This document shows, piece after piece, positions 1 through 13,430 of a stretch of 64,000 nucleotides of DNA. Origin of the DNA: Elysia chlorotica (lineage: Eukaryota; Mollusca; Gastropoda; Plakobranchidae); NCBI GenBank assembly GCA_003991915.1, contig RQTK01000212.1, forward strand, positions 36,429-100,428, written 5' to 3'. The position numbers were made by a program, and so were the translations under genes. How positions within the stretch are numbered: the first letter of the stretch is position 1; each line of letters starts with the position of its first letter. Below the pieces are notes generated by a model. It was not told where the DNA came from and ran no database searches. It saw only the letters and a list, made by a program, of their open reading frames with translations.

Positions 1-39
<39 letters not shown>

Positions 40-60
40 TAATAATAACAACAATAATAA
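1..60. repeat. (AAT)n microsatellite
   Basis: Trinucleotide AAT/ATA array at the left edge, interrupted near 37-50. The stretch from 61 to 839 is AT-rich with no supported gene. Confidence 0.9.
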
Positions 61-839
61 TTGTGCCCGCTTTCAAGCTTTCAATAACCAACATAGACAT
101 TTGAGGAATACGTGCAATATTTCAAAGACTATTCCTACTGCAAACATTTGACTTTAAATTAGGGGGGGGGGGATACGAAACAAACACGCTTTAGGGGTCA
201 TTTTTTTACCATCGACATACCAGTTGAGTTAACACTGACAAGAGAACAAAACGCACACACACATACACACAATTTATTTTTCTTTAAACAGCTTTTCTTC
301 ACCCCCACCCATCCCCGTCTTTCTTCACTCACATCTCTCTCTCTCTCCTCAGCACTTCATTATCGTTTCGGTTGTTTGAACGACTGACTAAACGTGTTAC
401 TACAGCTAGTAATGATTTTCCGAAGGATGTTTTTGAGAGATCAGTAGGCGCTTATGGAAAAGATCATCAGTCTGTGACTCCGACAAGTAATAAGGGGCCT
501 ATTTTGGGACCTTTTGACTCCCCTTTCCTCCAACTCTTTACACTTTTCTTACAAGAGCCCCCCTCCCCCCCTCCCCCTTTCTCTTTTTTTCCTACAGTGA
601 AAGATTATTTGAACGGCTCCTAAAGAGAGCATTTTCAAAACTATTGACACATGATTCATCATGCGACGCGAAGTTAGGGGCCTAGATTAAAACTTTAATT
701 TCATTTCTGAGGATATTTAAGGCTGGGCCTACTAAATCTAAATTTACCCCTCTCTTACAATCCATAATTTTGAAAAAAAAAAAAAAGAATAAAATCTAGC
801 TTAATAATGGAAATAAAACGTGAAGGGATCCCCAATTTT

Positions 840-1465
840 CCTTTTCCTTAGAGAGAGAGCCAGAGAGGCTCAAAGAGTGAAGAGAAACGACTGGGCCTAG
901 TGTTTGCCTAACTTGGGAGACGAAGTCAGATAGTCGGTCACGCAGGCAGTCACCGAAGTCGCCGCTGGTTGGTTGCGTCTGCCATGCTAGGGAGGACACA
1001 GACATCCCTCTCGTCTGCTGGTGGGCCCTAGTACTGGGGTCGCGATCAAATCTAGTCCCTGTCTCGCCTCTCTTCGCTCTGGTTGACTCAAGCCCAGCCG
1101 TAGCCTAGTCTAAGCCTTTGGGAGGATTTTATCTAGGCCTAGGCCCTAGAGTATCTGACAGGAAAGACAGTTCACCACTGTCAAAATATCAAGATCTAGA
1201 TCTACACCTTTGGATATGCTTTTTTCAGTTTATATTTGAATTGTGTGTATCTAGTTGAGTTTTCGATATTTTCTGTTTTTATTTCAAAGTCTCGAACAGC
1301 TATTCACCTTCGCTGTATCGTCTTCGGGTTGCGGAAAAACAGCGGAAGTGAGACATCAACTTCAGTGTCCCGCTTCTCTACGCTCAACAAGTTTGGTCTA
1401 TTTTTTCACTGGCTGAAACACAGAGGAATACTAGATTCAAGATCTATCTCTAAGCAAACCTCAAA
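840..1465 (+). promoter_or_regulatory. Putative 5' flank / 5' UTR of the upstream 4.1 first exon
   Basis: This stretch is less AT-rich than its surroundings and leads into the ATG at 1466. The context of that ATG (TCAAAATGA) has A at -3, a good initiation context. No clear TATA box is visible. An open frame of 77 codons (1236-1469) ends in TGA that overlaps the main ATG as ATGA. Transcription start is not determinable from sequence, so the extent is a guess. Confidence 0.3.
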
Positions 1466-1543
1466 ATGAGCCGGGAAAATATGGCGGAGCCACCATCACC
1501 CGTGTCGAAACAGTCGGCTGAATATTCACTGGACAACAGCTTC
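1466..1543 (+). CDS. Putative first coding exon of the protein 4.1/coracle gene
   Basis: The exon is 78 nt and encodes 26 residues starting MSRENMAEPPSPVSKQ. It ends at a good donor (TTC|GTAAGT), leaving phase 0. The next exon of the 4.1 gene on the same strand, at 50758, has a phase 0 acceptor and no start codon in its own 5' part, so the two are compatible. Vertebrate 4.1 proteins also have variable, Ser/Pro/Glu-rich N-terminal headpieces before the FERM domain. Linking the two across about 49 kb, with two opposite-strand genes between them, is inference. It could instead be the first exon of another transcript. Confidence 0.45.
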
Positions 1544-3110
1544 GTAAGTTGATAACCTTTCTTATTCTTTAATCCTCATAAAATCACTTGATACGCGATA
1601 CAGCAGAGCTGACTGCTGGCTTTGCAAACCGGGTGCCATTTTTTTCTCATCGATGCCCACTTCCGGGTTTGTCAAGGGTCCTGTTTTCAAAGCTCTCAAC
1701 TCATTTGATTCAGCTTATAATACTAGCCAAATAATACAAACATTAATATTTTTAGTGATAGGTTTAAGTTTCATTTAGATGTGATCTAAGTATATATCTA
1801 GATCTATATATTTGTTGTCCAATGGTTGTTTGTTGTCATTGCTTCACCGATATAAAACCTTTTTCTATACGGCTACTGTAACGGCCTTTTTTTTTAATTT
1901 GGCGACATCATAAGTTATCACATGATCCGTATCTCGATCTAATACATGTATTTCCGACATGAAAGAGATCCTTAACTATAAGCCCACGAGACATATTAAT
2001 CGGTTTTTAAAAATGTTGAACCCAATATATGTCCGCAACTGTACCTTGTAACTTTGTCATAACTGGCACTTAAGGGCGTGTCAATGTGATGCGCAGTTTG
2101 GGGAATTATTATAATTATTCATGTACACATAATTATTTTGATTCATCCACATTGAGGGGAAGCTATCATATTTGCTTTTTAAAAATGCAACATAGCCTAG
2201 ACAACTGTTAAAATATGCATTTATCATTCAAGTCATGAAGCACTTCGGCTTATAAATGTCCCCATCTTACAGTATTCTGGAAATTATTAAACCTGACCAG
2301 TGATAAAATGCTTTCTTAAGGTGCACGTTAGGACAACTAAAGACACCTCTAAAGTTCTCTGTCAATTAATTTTATAAAACGTTGTATTAATGGTTTTATA
2401 CATGGCATATATTATATCTCTCAAAAGATATATGGAAACCAGTTCCAGTAATTAATTACTCAATTATTCGTTAATTTTTTCTACAAAATAAAATAAAATA
2501 TTTAATTCAGGTTAACCATTAGCCGCTGCCATTAAAATACCTAGGCTCATATTCTTCAGAACCCATACCATTATTATTATAACATTAGCATGGGTTGGGG
2601 GGGGGGGCTTCTTACAGGCGCACTAATACACATCACATTTATTATTTCACGTTGGGGTTAAGGTTTAGAATTAGATCTGTTTTTATCTAGCAATATATTT
2701 TAAACCCTAATCGCAAGGAACTTGTTGATGCTGCTGCGAGTTATGATCTCTATAGATCTAGATCTAATTCATAGAACACACTGGCAGCCGTAAACAAGGT
2801 TGTCTGCTGTGCCGTGACCCTCCTGCTGTGTATCGATCTGCGACTGGGAGGCTTGAAGTTAACTAGTAGCCATCACTTGCTCACAGTACATTGTATTTGT
2901 AAAGGTTCTCCAGACTTAAAGAAAACAAAACTGCCTATCGTACTAGATCCTCCAGACTCTAGCTGAGCAGCTAACCCAACTAGCCCTCAAAGTGTATGTT
3001 TTAGACAACTAAGGGATACAAATTAGGCACAATTTGTTACGTTTTTTGTGGTAAGGTTGGCAGCTCTTTTCTAGCGTGTGATAGTCTCGCCGTCTAGCGA
3101 CCATTTCCAG

Positions 3111-3112
<2 letters not shown>
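1544..3112. other. No gene seen; AT-rich, probable intron
   Basis: AT-rich non-coding sequence after the 1543 donor with repeated TCTAGATC-type motifs (1795, 2673, 2750). No splice-framed conserved coding sequence recognised. Confidence 0.5.
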
Positions 3113-3163
<51 letters not shown>

Positions 3164-3310
3164 ATTTTTCTCTCTCTCTCTCTTTCTTTCTTTCCATCTC
3201 TCTCTCTGTATCTCTGTACATCTCTTTGTCTCTACAGATCTCTCTTTGTACGTGTTTGTCTCTCTCTCTCGCTCTCTTTCTTCTCTCCACCTCTCCCTTC
3301 CTCCCTCCCT
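3113..3310. repeat. (CT)n-rich low-complexity tract
   Basis: Pure (CT)n about 3114-3158 followed by imperfect CT-rich sequence. Open frames on both strands here are repeat artefacts. Confidence 0.9.
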
Positions 3311-3415
3311 TTCCTCTCGTGCCATGATTGACACTTTACAGCCAGCCTTGGAACGTTACATCTCCTCTTGGAATAACAATTTTTTTCTCTTTGTAACCTT
3401 GCAGCTTCTCTGTTT

Positions 3416-3446
3416 GTTGGACGTTAAACCAACTCAACAACTCTTG
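3416..3446 (+). repeat. SINE 3' tail fragment
   Basis: GTTGGACGTTAAACCAACTC matches the 3' end of the SINE family (compare 26900-27133). The rest of 3447-4930 shows no gene. Confidence 0.6.
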
Positions 3447-4939
3447 TCGCGGTATTGTTACTTGATGTAACACTTCTCTTGGTTTTGTTTTTGTTGTTCT
3501 GCTTTTCCTCCTCCCAATCCCCATTCTTCCCTTTATCTTCTATAACCTCACCCATCTTCGCTTTCTTCTTTGTGCCATCACTGATCAATATTCTGTTTAT
3601 TACATTGCGCAATCTTTCCAGTAGCAGTTATCGGGCAATGTTTTCTATTTCATTTTGTCCAATCCTTTTGACTAGCTTTACATGCTCTAGATTTCCCAAC
3701 CATCTGACAGATGAATGATAGGGAGGCATTTAGTCCAAAGCAGAGTTACCAACAAAACCAGCATTGAAAGTGTACTGTTTGGTCAAATAAATTAAAGAAT
3801 AAATCACAGCATACAAATACGTTTTTTTTGTGTTCGTTTTTTTTTTGGCGTAAGTTTCGAATCTCTGTCCCGCGCTGTCTTAAGTCAATTCAGTTTAATT
3901 TTACCAATGTCGAAAACACAAACGTAGTACGTATATAAGATGTAGCGACTGGTAGTGTGAGTAACTGTAACTAATTAGGCCTACCAACGATATAAGTGGA
4001 TCAAATTAAGATCTATAACTTAATGATGATGTCATACAGGACGTTTCAGCATTGAAAGCCAAGTCTATTGAGACATAAATAATTCATTGCGCGCCTTCAG
4101 GAAATGACTTGAGCGTAGTAAACGTTTTTCAATGGCACGGTGCGGTATCGTGCGCTTGTTATCGCAGTACATTAGTTGGATGTCCGGTTATGTTTAAAGC
4201 TAAATGTATGCCCTTACCGCAATGATTAAACCTCAAAAATCCGGTTGTCGTCTCGCCCATTTAGGCTTGGCTTCTAGTTTTACTCATTGACATTCCATTT
4301 GTTTTTGTGCAATATACATACATCGGTTGAGTGGATATGATATCGCTCAATATCAGAGAGATGAGAGAGAGAGAGAGAAAGAAAAAAAGAAGAAGAATTC
4401 AACATGTTCTTTCTCTCGGCTAAATAGAAAAATGTATATTTTTTTTTCTTTCCTTGGAATTGTGTTAAGATGTGTTGTTATTCAACAAGCGTAAGGAAAC
4501 CTTAAGTTTATTTTGTTTTCTTTCACTCTTTTACCTTTTCATATATTTGTAAAATTGGTGTTTTCATGACACTCTATAAATTGAGTTAATTTAAAACACA
4601 CAAACGCCAACAACCAAGCAACTTAGCAAGCCTATCCGCTATGTGTGTGTGGTGCGCGCCAGTAAAGTAGTCCACTTTTATCGATCTCTCTAGTCTTCAT
4701 AATATGAAGCTGATCAAGGTCTGCGCTCCCCTCAGACAAACGCCCGCAGGCTGGGTCTTTATCGATCACATTCCTTTCACTGCCGACTCTTTGTGTGATT
4801 CACCTTTGTTTTCATTCTGAGATGGTTGTGTAGTTTTGAATGTTGTCTTGTTTTGTGTCAATCGTTGGTTTCAGATATCGAGTATAGTAAACAGTGCTTT
4901 TTTTCCTCTGAATTTGTCTTTGATAACATCATATGTTGA

Positions 4940-4959
4940 GCTTCTGCTGCTGCTGCTGC

Positions 4960-5002
<43 letters not shown>

Positions 5003-5003
5003 G
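4940..5003. repeat. (TGC)n(TTG)n trinucleotide array
   Basis: CTG/TTG repeats giving poly-Leu or poly-Gln frames that are artefacts. Confidence 0.9.
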
Positions 5004-5142
5004 ATGATGGTTTTGATGATATTGTTCTTGTTGCATAATCGCACTGCCCAACTCTTCAGTCCGGTACACAAAAAACATAAAGAGGAATAGACTGTCTAGG
5101 GTGGAAGTAATTATTAAAAGTCTCACAGATTAACGTCTTTTA

Positions 5143-5143
5143 A

Positions 5144-5188
<45 letters not shown>

Positions 5189-5255
5189 GTAATAATCATC
5201 ATCATCATCATCATCGTCATCATCATCATCATCATCATAATCACAATAATAATAA
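5143..5255. repeat. (AAT)n(ATC)n compound microsatellite
   Basis: AAT array then ATC array. 5256-6065 holds nothing recognisable as a gene. Confidence 0.9.
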
Positions 5256-6065
5256 AGGATTCTTTGAACCCAAGCTTGGATGTTTTATTACCCTAATACG
5301 TTCAATCTAACCCTTCCTTTATGAAAGTCAGCAATCAGTATAAGAGCCCAGCAATGGTTTCAATGAATTGAATTGAAATGAAAAACAGCGGAAAATGATT
5401 GCACTTTGTGTGGTTAAAACCATTTGGTAAAAGTTGGTGACTTAATAATATCTCAAAACATAATGCATCGGCATTAATTTGTCTTACAACTTGAACGACA
5501 CAATTAGCTAGATTTAACATTAAACTTTCCACTCAAAACAACATTTCAGATTCGACCAAGCCTAGAATCTAGATTGACCGGGGCTCCCCGTGTTGTAGCA
5601 GCTGCTGTCTCGCTGACCTGGCAAGTCTCATCAAAACATAAAACCTGTGTCACAACTGGCAAGGTCACAGCAGACAACCAGCCTGGGTCAATGCCTAGAC
5701 CTAGATATACTTAAATACTTTAAGTGAAAGAGGTCAGCTTTATAGTAACATAACACAGTCTTTTCAATGAATTGTAATACATGTACCAAAATCAGTTCTA
5801 ATCCAGGGAGACCAAAGTTTGTGTCCACATAATGCAGCAGCTGTCTTGACTGGCCTGACAGTAATGACAGAACTCATCAAAACACAAGGCATATCTCAGA
5901 CTCTCTTATCAAAACATTACTACTTGGCCTGTCGAAATGAGCCTCAGTGTGTCCCATCAAAATTCTTGGCCTAGGTTTTTTGTTCCTACTGCCTTTGCTG
6001 TAAGCCTGCCTCTCTTAGATTCTCAGTGGGTCCAATGAAAACTCTAGGCCTGAAAAAGTGTGGGG

Positions 6066-6335
6066 GTGGTAGGCCCTAACCCTGGGGGAGAACATCGGCT
6101 TTCATCGCAGTAGGTCCGTGGTTCGAGCCCCGCTTTGGCCCCTTTATCCCCTATTGGTTGGATCGGTGTCAGTTAAATAATGTGACCGGTTGAGACAATC
6201 ATGATATTATCGCACTGTCCTTGTGTGACAGCACGTAAAATTGTCAGACGTTAGTGTTGGGGCTCGTCCATAATACATCCTACATAGTGTTGACGTTGGA
6301 TGCTAAACAACAAAATCAGCTAACAAACTCAGGGT
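6066..6335 (+). mobile_element. tRNA-derived SINE copy
   Basis: tRNA-like head with B box TGGTTCGAGCC, then GGATCGGTGTCAG, CAGCACGTAAAATTGTCAGA, CGTTGGATGCTAAAC tail. Same family as the copy at 26900. Confidence 0.7.
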
Positions 6336-6463
6336 CTCAGTATGAGCGTGTGTCTCACCACATGAAACTCCCAGCCCAGTCATTCTCCCGTTCGCCCGTC
6401 ACTCACCACTCTGAGCTGTCAAATCAGCAGCGATCAAGGCCAAGGCTAGTCGTTACTAGGGCG

Positions 6464-6932
6464 GAGCCGCATAGCTCAGTTGGTAGTGCTATGCTCTAGA
6501 CTGATTACCTGAAGGTTGGTTATTCGAATCTCAGCTGGTCCTACTGTCTCCGCCTCAGATTAAAAAACAAAACAAAAACAACGAGGAAACATAAAACTAA
6601 TTGGTCAAAGATTAAAAGCACTCGGTACAAGCATGGCTAGGCTCTGAAAGGATTCTCTAAAAAGACGCTTACTTCTACTTGGAAACTTCCCCGGGTTCTA
6701 TCCGCAATAAGACAACCTATATCTCCTTCTGGTTAGGTCGGTACGGTAAAATAGCCCCAGCAAATTTGTAGGTGTCAGTTTAATGTGGCCGGCTAAGACA
6801 TAAGTCATGGCATTCTCGCCCTGCATCGTTTGTGGCAGCACATAAAATTGTCAGACGCCAGTCTTGGTGTCCGTCCACAATATAGCCTATATAATGCTGA
6901 TGTTGGACGTTAAACCAACTCAAACTCAACTC
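6464..6932 (+). mobile_element. tRNA-like head (6464-6541) plus SINE body (6724-6932)
   Basis: The head has A box TAGCTCAGTTGGTAG and B box GGTTATTCGAATC. The body has CAGCACATAAAATTGTCAGA, GTCCACAATATAGCC and GTTGGACGTTAAACC. The 180 bp between are unrelated, so the element was interrupted or two pieces lie side by side. A further core piece follows at about 6945-7010. Confidence 0.65.
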
Positions 6933-7630
6933 CTGGCAACCTTGCACTGTCTCTGTGTGGCAGTTCAGAAATAATTGTCAGACTTTGGTCTTGCGACCTG
7001 TCGCTGTATAGGGCACCTCCCTCTTCTGGAAGCCTGGAAGAACTAAGAGAGAGCCTCTCTCGTGTTTTGTTTCCTATCAGTACTATGTTATATCCAAGGT
7101 CGTTAATTATTCACAGTCGATGTCAACAGCTTATCAGCACCATGACCCCAATACAGGTGTAAAACTAGCCATGGCCCGACGAGCTGGGCTCTCACCTGCT
7201 AGAACAAACAGTCCCTGTTGTCTACACTCAACACTCCACAGTGCATGTCATGTCGATCTTCGAGTTGTTTAGATTCGGATTTGACAAGAGCAAGAGCTTA
7301 ATCCAGTCCCTAACCCTTTGATCCTACCACAGTAACGAGACCAAAGAATAAAAACATGCACGCGCAAACAATACAAATAAAAAAAATGGAATTCCGGCAT
7401 GCAGATGTAAACCATGCAGAATTTACCTGAGGGCATTTTCTCGGGAATTCAATCATGTACAGAAACGAAAATTAGTCAGGAAGCATAGCCGGATCCTGTT
7501 TACATGCATTATTATTACTTCTTTTTTTTTTTTAAACATGTGTGCTTGGCCTGAAATTTCACACCAATGGCACTATGCACTTTATGCAGCTGCACCACTC
7601 AATGTTTGCCAAATGACGTCATCAATTTCC

Positions 7631-9348
7631 GCGTCTTTTTTCCTCCTCCGCAACGAGCAGTCAGCAGATGACAGGGCTTTGCTGGGGCCACGCCTGGCTG
7701 ACCTAAATAGCCACGGAGTGACGATTTGACGGTTTGGGTGTTGTGGCCTATGGGAAGGACACCGCAGCTGTAATCGGGTGCTAGATACCCCCTCTAGCTT
7801 TTATTTCGTTTCAACACGAATTATAAAGAAAAAATTAACATGCCAACAGACCAAGCTGTATTTGCTTTCATCAGAATTGTTAAATGGGTCAACACTTTGT
7901 TGGAAATAGTTTTCTTGTTTTGTATCATGATCCAGGTGAGACTTATTAAAAGAAAACATTCCACACAGCGGCCTCGGTAACAGAACCATTGCGTTTTTCA
8001 AAGCTCCGAAGGGTTTTATTGGTCTCATACCCCTTTGTAGGCTATATCAGACATGTACTTACGTGCATTATTCACCCAAACCGTATGCCATTCAAGCCTA
8101 TCATTTTCTTCTAGGAAATGTTTCCAACTTACAGCTTTAAAAAATTGTTTCTATCGAGAGTATTATCTGCCCCTGTGGGTTTCGTTTCAGGATACCGGCC
8201 ATGAATCCTGCCACTGGATATGCTGTGTTGTCTGCTACACACACACTACGCACTATCTTTTCAAGTGCATTGTACTTGTAATAGTAGAGTACTATATATA
8301 CCGCAACTGCAGATAACACGCCTGTGCTCCGTTTAATCTACTAGCGATATTTCACTGTCACCTAAGTCCGTTCAACCGTGTCACGTAATTGGAAATACCC
8401 ATTGAAGCTAATCTATGAACGTGTTTGTGAAGCATTGAGCGTCTTTTTTCCTCCTCCGCAACGAGCAGTCAGCAGATGACAGGGCTTTGCTGGGGCCACG
8501 CCTGGCTGACCTAAATAGCCACGGAGTACGATTTGGCGGTTTGGGTGTTATGGCCTAGGTCTATGGGAAGGATACCGCAGCTGTAATCGGGTGCTAGATA
8601 CCCCCTCTAGCTTTTATTTCGTTTCAACACGAATTATAAAGAAAAAATTAACATGCCAACAGACCAAGCTGTATTTGCTTTCATCAGAATTGTTAAATGG
8701 GTCAACACTTTGTTGGAAATAGTTTTCTTGTTTTGTATCATGATCCAGGTGAGACTTATTAAAAGAAAACATTCCACACAGCGGCCTCGGTAACAGAGAC
8801 ATTGCGTTTTTCAAAACTACGAAGCGTTGTATTGGTCTCCTACCCCTTTGTTGGCTATATCCGACAGTCAGATTAAGAAAAGGGCGTTTTAGACTAACTG
8901 AACCACATAATGGTCGTGCACTCAAAGCATGATTGTACTTATAAATTACTTATGCCATTCAAGCTTATCAGTTTTTGTTTCACTGATGAAATGGCATAGA
9001 TTCTATATCATTTTCTTCTAGGAAATGTTTCCAACTTACAGCTTTAAAATAATTGTAACGAAAAATTGTTGTTTCTATCGAGATTATTATCTGCCCCTGT
9101 GGGTTTCGTTTCAGGATACCTGCCACTGGATATGCTGTGTTGTCTGCTACACACACACTACGCACTATCTTTTCAAGTGCATTGTACTTGTAATAGTAGA
9201 GTACTATGTATATACCGCAACTACAGATAACACGCCTGTGCTCCGTTTAATCTACTGGCGGTATTTCACTGTCACCTAAGTCCGTTCAACCGTGTCACGT
9301 AATTGGAAATACCCATTGAAGCTAATCTATGAACGTGTTTGTGAATCA
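7631..9348. repeat. Tandem duplication, about 0.8-0.9 kb unit
   Basis: Copy 1 at 7631-8438 and copy 2 at 8439-9348 both begin GCGTCTTTTTTCCTCCTCCG and end near GAACGTGTTTGTGAA. Copy 2 has about 100 bp more near 8870-8990. A frame conserved on the minus strand (..RPLCGMFSFNKSHLDHD..) occurs in both copies. A diverged relative lies on the plus strand at about 10663-10750. Confidence 0.9.
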
Positions 9349-9610
9349 TTGCATCCATGAAGCAGGGAATTGAACGGTGTTCCACTTGGCTAACTCTGTA
9401 GTTTGTCTTCCTTTCAACATTCGTTATCATTACCGTATGTCGAGTGTCCCTGCTTCATGTACCAAAGACGACAGACCCAACTTGGAATACTGGAGTTTCA
9501 GGCCAACACTACGATATTTGTTGGTTATTGTTAGATTTAGAGGTGTCTTGCAAGAAATAAAAGATTGAATCTGATTTGCTTAACAGTTTCTCCTCTACCC
9601 TCTCTCTCTG

Positions 9611-9611
<1 letters not shown>

Positions 9612-9647
<36 letters not shown>
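9612..9647. repeat. (CT)n microsatellite
   Basis: Pure CT tract. 9649-10400 shows no gene. Confidence 0.85.
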
Positions 9648-9650
<3 letters not shown>

Positions 9651-10397
9651 CTATCTCTTTGACTTTGTTTCTATCGGTGTGTCTTGAACATCCAGTAAAA
9701 CAAAACATACATTATACAGCCAACCAACAAAAAATTAACAAAGCCAGCAAAAACCACCCAGCGCTAGGCAGACATCAGCCATGTAAAACGACCAGGGCTA
9801 TTATTACATGTATAATAATAAAGCCATCTCAGTGGACTAGGTGACCCAGGGACGACAAGCCGGACAGTGAGGCAGCAGCGTACAATGTGTAACCCCCGAA
9901 CGACGGGGATTATCACCCAGGCTAAAACTAGACTGGTGCTGTGGGTATCGATGTCACTAGTCACCAGGCACTAGGCACTAGTCACTACAGTAAAATAGTC
10001 ACCTAACAGGTTGACACCTGTCGCTGCCCGCATTGCTCATCTACAAGCATTGCGAACAACACGAAAATAATGAATGGCGTAATTACGCCACTTAGGATTG
10101 GAATTGTTCGATCGCTCATTTACTTTATAAGTCTACGAATGAGTTATGATTGAACTCGCAGTGGATATTCCCATAGGCTATCGTACATATCGTCTTGGAC
10201 CAACTCTTGGTTTTTGCTAACGGGGCAGTTACCGCAAGGTCTCTGTTTTACAGTAACTAAATCCTCTGTGGTCTCTATTGTTATTGTTTGGTGACCCCTG
10301 TCACAGCGTATAAACGATTCTGTGCGATTCAGTTAACTCGTTTAAGTATTATGAAATAGTATTATGACCCTCATGGTAAACCAGAGATGGGGATATG

Positions 10398-10560
<163 letters not shown>

Positions 10561-11521
10561 CGAGAGACAGAGGCAGACAAAGTTAACAGATGTTAGTAGG
10601 CCCTTGTTCACCCATAAATCCATTTCATGGTTTCTAAAGGACTTATGTGTATTGCACAGGAATGCGCTGCGTGGAATGTTTTCCTTTAATAAACCTTATC
10701 TGCAGCATGATAAACCACACATTCAAAGTTTCAGCACTTCTAAACCTTTATCTACTCTGTGACGGTAGTGGTTTTTTAAGTTGCCCATATCGCCTTTGAA
10801 ATGGGAAAGCTCCATTCATATTTTTTACACCGTCAACTATCTGTCGTAACGTACATAATTATATAGACACTTATCAACCTGTGTGACTGGTGCAGTCAAC
10901 ACCCTCGATCTAATCTTAAGATACAGTTCAGAAGATTACAGGGGTATGTCGTTTATTTTTGGATTGTTTCAACCTTTGCCGTACTTGCTCATTTCGTCAC
11001 ATCCATGCCAATTGTTGAATTATCTATTTCATAAGTAAAGTACATGGGAATGGGGTAGATTGTTTTACAAACGATTAAGGATGAAGTATGGAGCTCAAAA
11101 TTAAAATGCGACATTGTAAGAGAAAAACCTTTTACTCATCAGCATGATACCAGGTGGTTGATCAGTTTTTGGTTTTTCCTTAATGACTCCGTTTGAAATG
11201 CGAGACTTAGCTTTCTGTTTCGTAATCGCTGATTTGGTGGCCGGTACTTATTTAACATAGCTGGTGTATACAGAGTTGAGGGAGAGATAGAGAGAGGGAG
11301 AGACAGACAGAGACAGACTGACAGATAGAAAGGGAGAGATAAAGTATGACTTAGCCGATAGTAATGATTAATCTCTACGATCCAAACTTAGACCTGGACC
11401 TAGGCACTTGTTATCTCCAGTATCATTTAATGTATCTTTACTGTGGGTAGCAGAGGTTGTGAGCATGAGAGGCATAGTTGTTGACAATGAATTCTTACCT
11501 CTGTAGATCTAGTAGCAGTGG

Positions 11522-11527
11522 TAGGCC

Positions 11528-11610
<83 letters not shown>
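11522..11610. repeat. (AGT)n(AGC)n trinucleotide array
   Basis: AGT units, then AGC units, then AGT. The poly-Ser frame across it (11478-11690) is an artefact. Confidence 0.9.
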
Positions 11611-11698
11611 CATGTACCTTTCTGTTATCAAGAACTCCACCGGCAGGTGTGTACATTGAGGTCAGAGTAGAGGAAGGAGTTCTAAAGTAGCGTTGTTA

Positions 11699-12260
11699 CT
11701 GTTAAAGCAAAAGGAGTTAGTTCAAGATTCAGGGGAGGCGTTGTGTTCTGCCTTATCAGTACATGTACCATACTCCTATAGATAAAAACAATGGGTCCGA
11801 GTTAAACAATGTACTGCATCTCTGTACATCCAGTTATCTGAGACTAGTTTCTGAGAAAGAGTCAGCGTTGGATCGCGAGTATCCGCTTTGGAATTTTTGG
11901 AATTTTCAGTTAACCTTGAGGACATAGATTAAAAACAAACATTTCAGCATGTGTTTCGAAGATGATTCCTTTAGAAAGGTTACCTCATGCACGTTTAAAA
12001 CAAAATATTAATTGATATAATATTTTTTTTAGCAATGATAAGCAAACTGTTAAACCAAGAGGAGTTAGTTTAAGATTCAGAGGAGGCGTTGTGGTTGTCT
12101 TATCAGTACATGTACTATACTACTATAGATGCATCTCTCTGGATCCAGTTATCCGAGACTCAGCGTTGGATCGCGACATAACCTATCTGAACTAAGGCCC
12201 TAGTATCGGCTTCGGAATTTTCAGTTAACCTGGAGGAAATAGATTAAAACAAACATTTTA
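11699..12260. repeat. Direct duplication (11699-11949 and 12046-12260)
   Basis: Both copies share AGGAGTTAGTT, AGATTCAG, GGAGGCGTTGTG, TTATCAGTACATGTAC, CAGCGTTGGATCGCGA and GGAATTTTCAGTTAACC in order, with indels. Confidence 0.88.
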
Positions 12261-12452
12261 ACCACTATAAGCTAAAGGAACGAACTTTATTTTACAAACC
12301 GGTAGACACGAAAACACCCCATCCTCTCTTTTCCACTCAAACACAGTGGAACAAGAGTCGCATGCACTCTGAATATTAGAGTCCCTCTCGAAGACTAAAG
12401 GATTTGCGCACGCAGCACTCTTTTTTTTCTGTATGAAAGGGAATAGGGGATG

Positions 12453-12722
12453 GGGGGCGGACTGGCTCAAGTGGTAGAGCGTTGGTCTTCCGAAGCGCAC
12501 GATCGGTCACGAATGTAGACATTTGTCCAATTTTGTCCCCTACTGGTTGGATCGGTGTCTATTATGTGTATTATTTATGTGACCGGATACTATATGAGTC
12601 TACTCTAGATCTCACTGCCATGTCTTCTGTGTGGTAGCACATAAATTGTCATACGGCAGTCTTGGGTACCGTCCACACAGCCTATATAGTGCTGACATTG
12701 GACATTTAGCAACATACTCAAC
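12453..12722 (+). mobile_element. tRNA-derived SINE copy
   Basis: A box TGGCTCAAGTGGTAGAGCG, core GGTTGGATCGGTGTC, TAGCACATAAATTGTCATAC and GTCCACACAGCCTATATAG. Diverged tail. Confidence 0.7.
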
Positions 12723-13027
12723 TCTAATGTAGGCTACAGTACTACTAAGAAGCCAGAGATGTTTCGCTGTTTCCACTGAGGCTGCCTGCTTCAACGTAAA
12801 GCTTACTAAATACATACAGTGCATACATGTACAACCAAACTCTTTACTCTCCAACTCTTGTACCACTTAGGAGACTAAGTACACAGGGTTGCCATTCACC
12901 GGTTGATAGCTTGCCAGAAAGCGACACAGAAAGCTAGGTCTAGTCTCTCCCTGCAGGGACTTTGTAATGTTTCCCAAGGACCTGTTTCCGGATGTCCTTT
13001 GTAGGCTGTCACAAGAGGAGCTCTCTT

Positions 13028-13077
<50 letters not shown>
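13028..13077. repeat. (CT)n microsatellite next to assembly gap
   Basis: CT tract; the gap at 13102-13195 immediately follows, which suggests that the repeat broke the assembly. Confidence 0.9.
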
Positions 13078-13082
<5 letters not shown>

Positions 13083-13101
13083 CCCTCCTCTCTACATCGC
13101 C

Positions 13102-13195
13102 NNNNNNNNNNNNNNNNNNNNNNNNNNNNNNNNNNNNNNNNNNNNNNNNNNNNNNNNNNNNNNNNNNNNNNNNNNNNNNNNNNNNNNNNNNNNNN
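13102..13195. other. Assembly gap (94 N)
   Basis: Run of N. Nothing can be said about its content. Confidence 1.
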
Positions 13196-13430
13196 CCATT
13201 CCCCCACTCCCACCCCCTCTCTGCTATCTCTCTGTCTCTCTCCCTCACACTTAGGCACCTATTTGCAAGATAAAATTAAAACTTGTGAAATGTACCGTAA
13301 GAGTACTTTTCATGCCTCCTACCCATAGGTGAAATATAAATTGATAAACTTGGATCTCAGTGTCTACTTTTATTATAGGGTCTTGAGCCGATGCGTTACT
13401 GATATTTTTTTCAGTCACCATATTGTATGC

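Noticed and set aside
3071..3334. Long frames across CT/GA arrays here and at 10364, 14642, 17283, 30160, 32954 and 43895
   Set aside because: Dinucleotide repeats lack stops in several frames; translations are only RE, SL or similar runs.
6464..6541. Possible functional tRNA gene
   Set aside because: A and B boxes are present but the acceptor arms do not pair convincingly and it neighbours a SINE body; treated as a SINE head.
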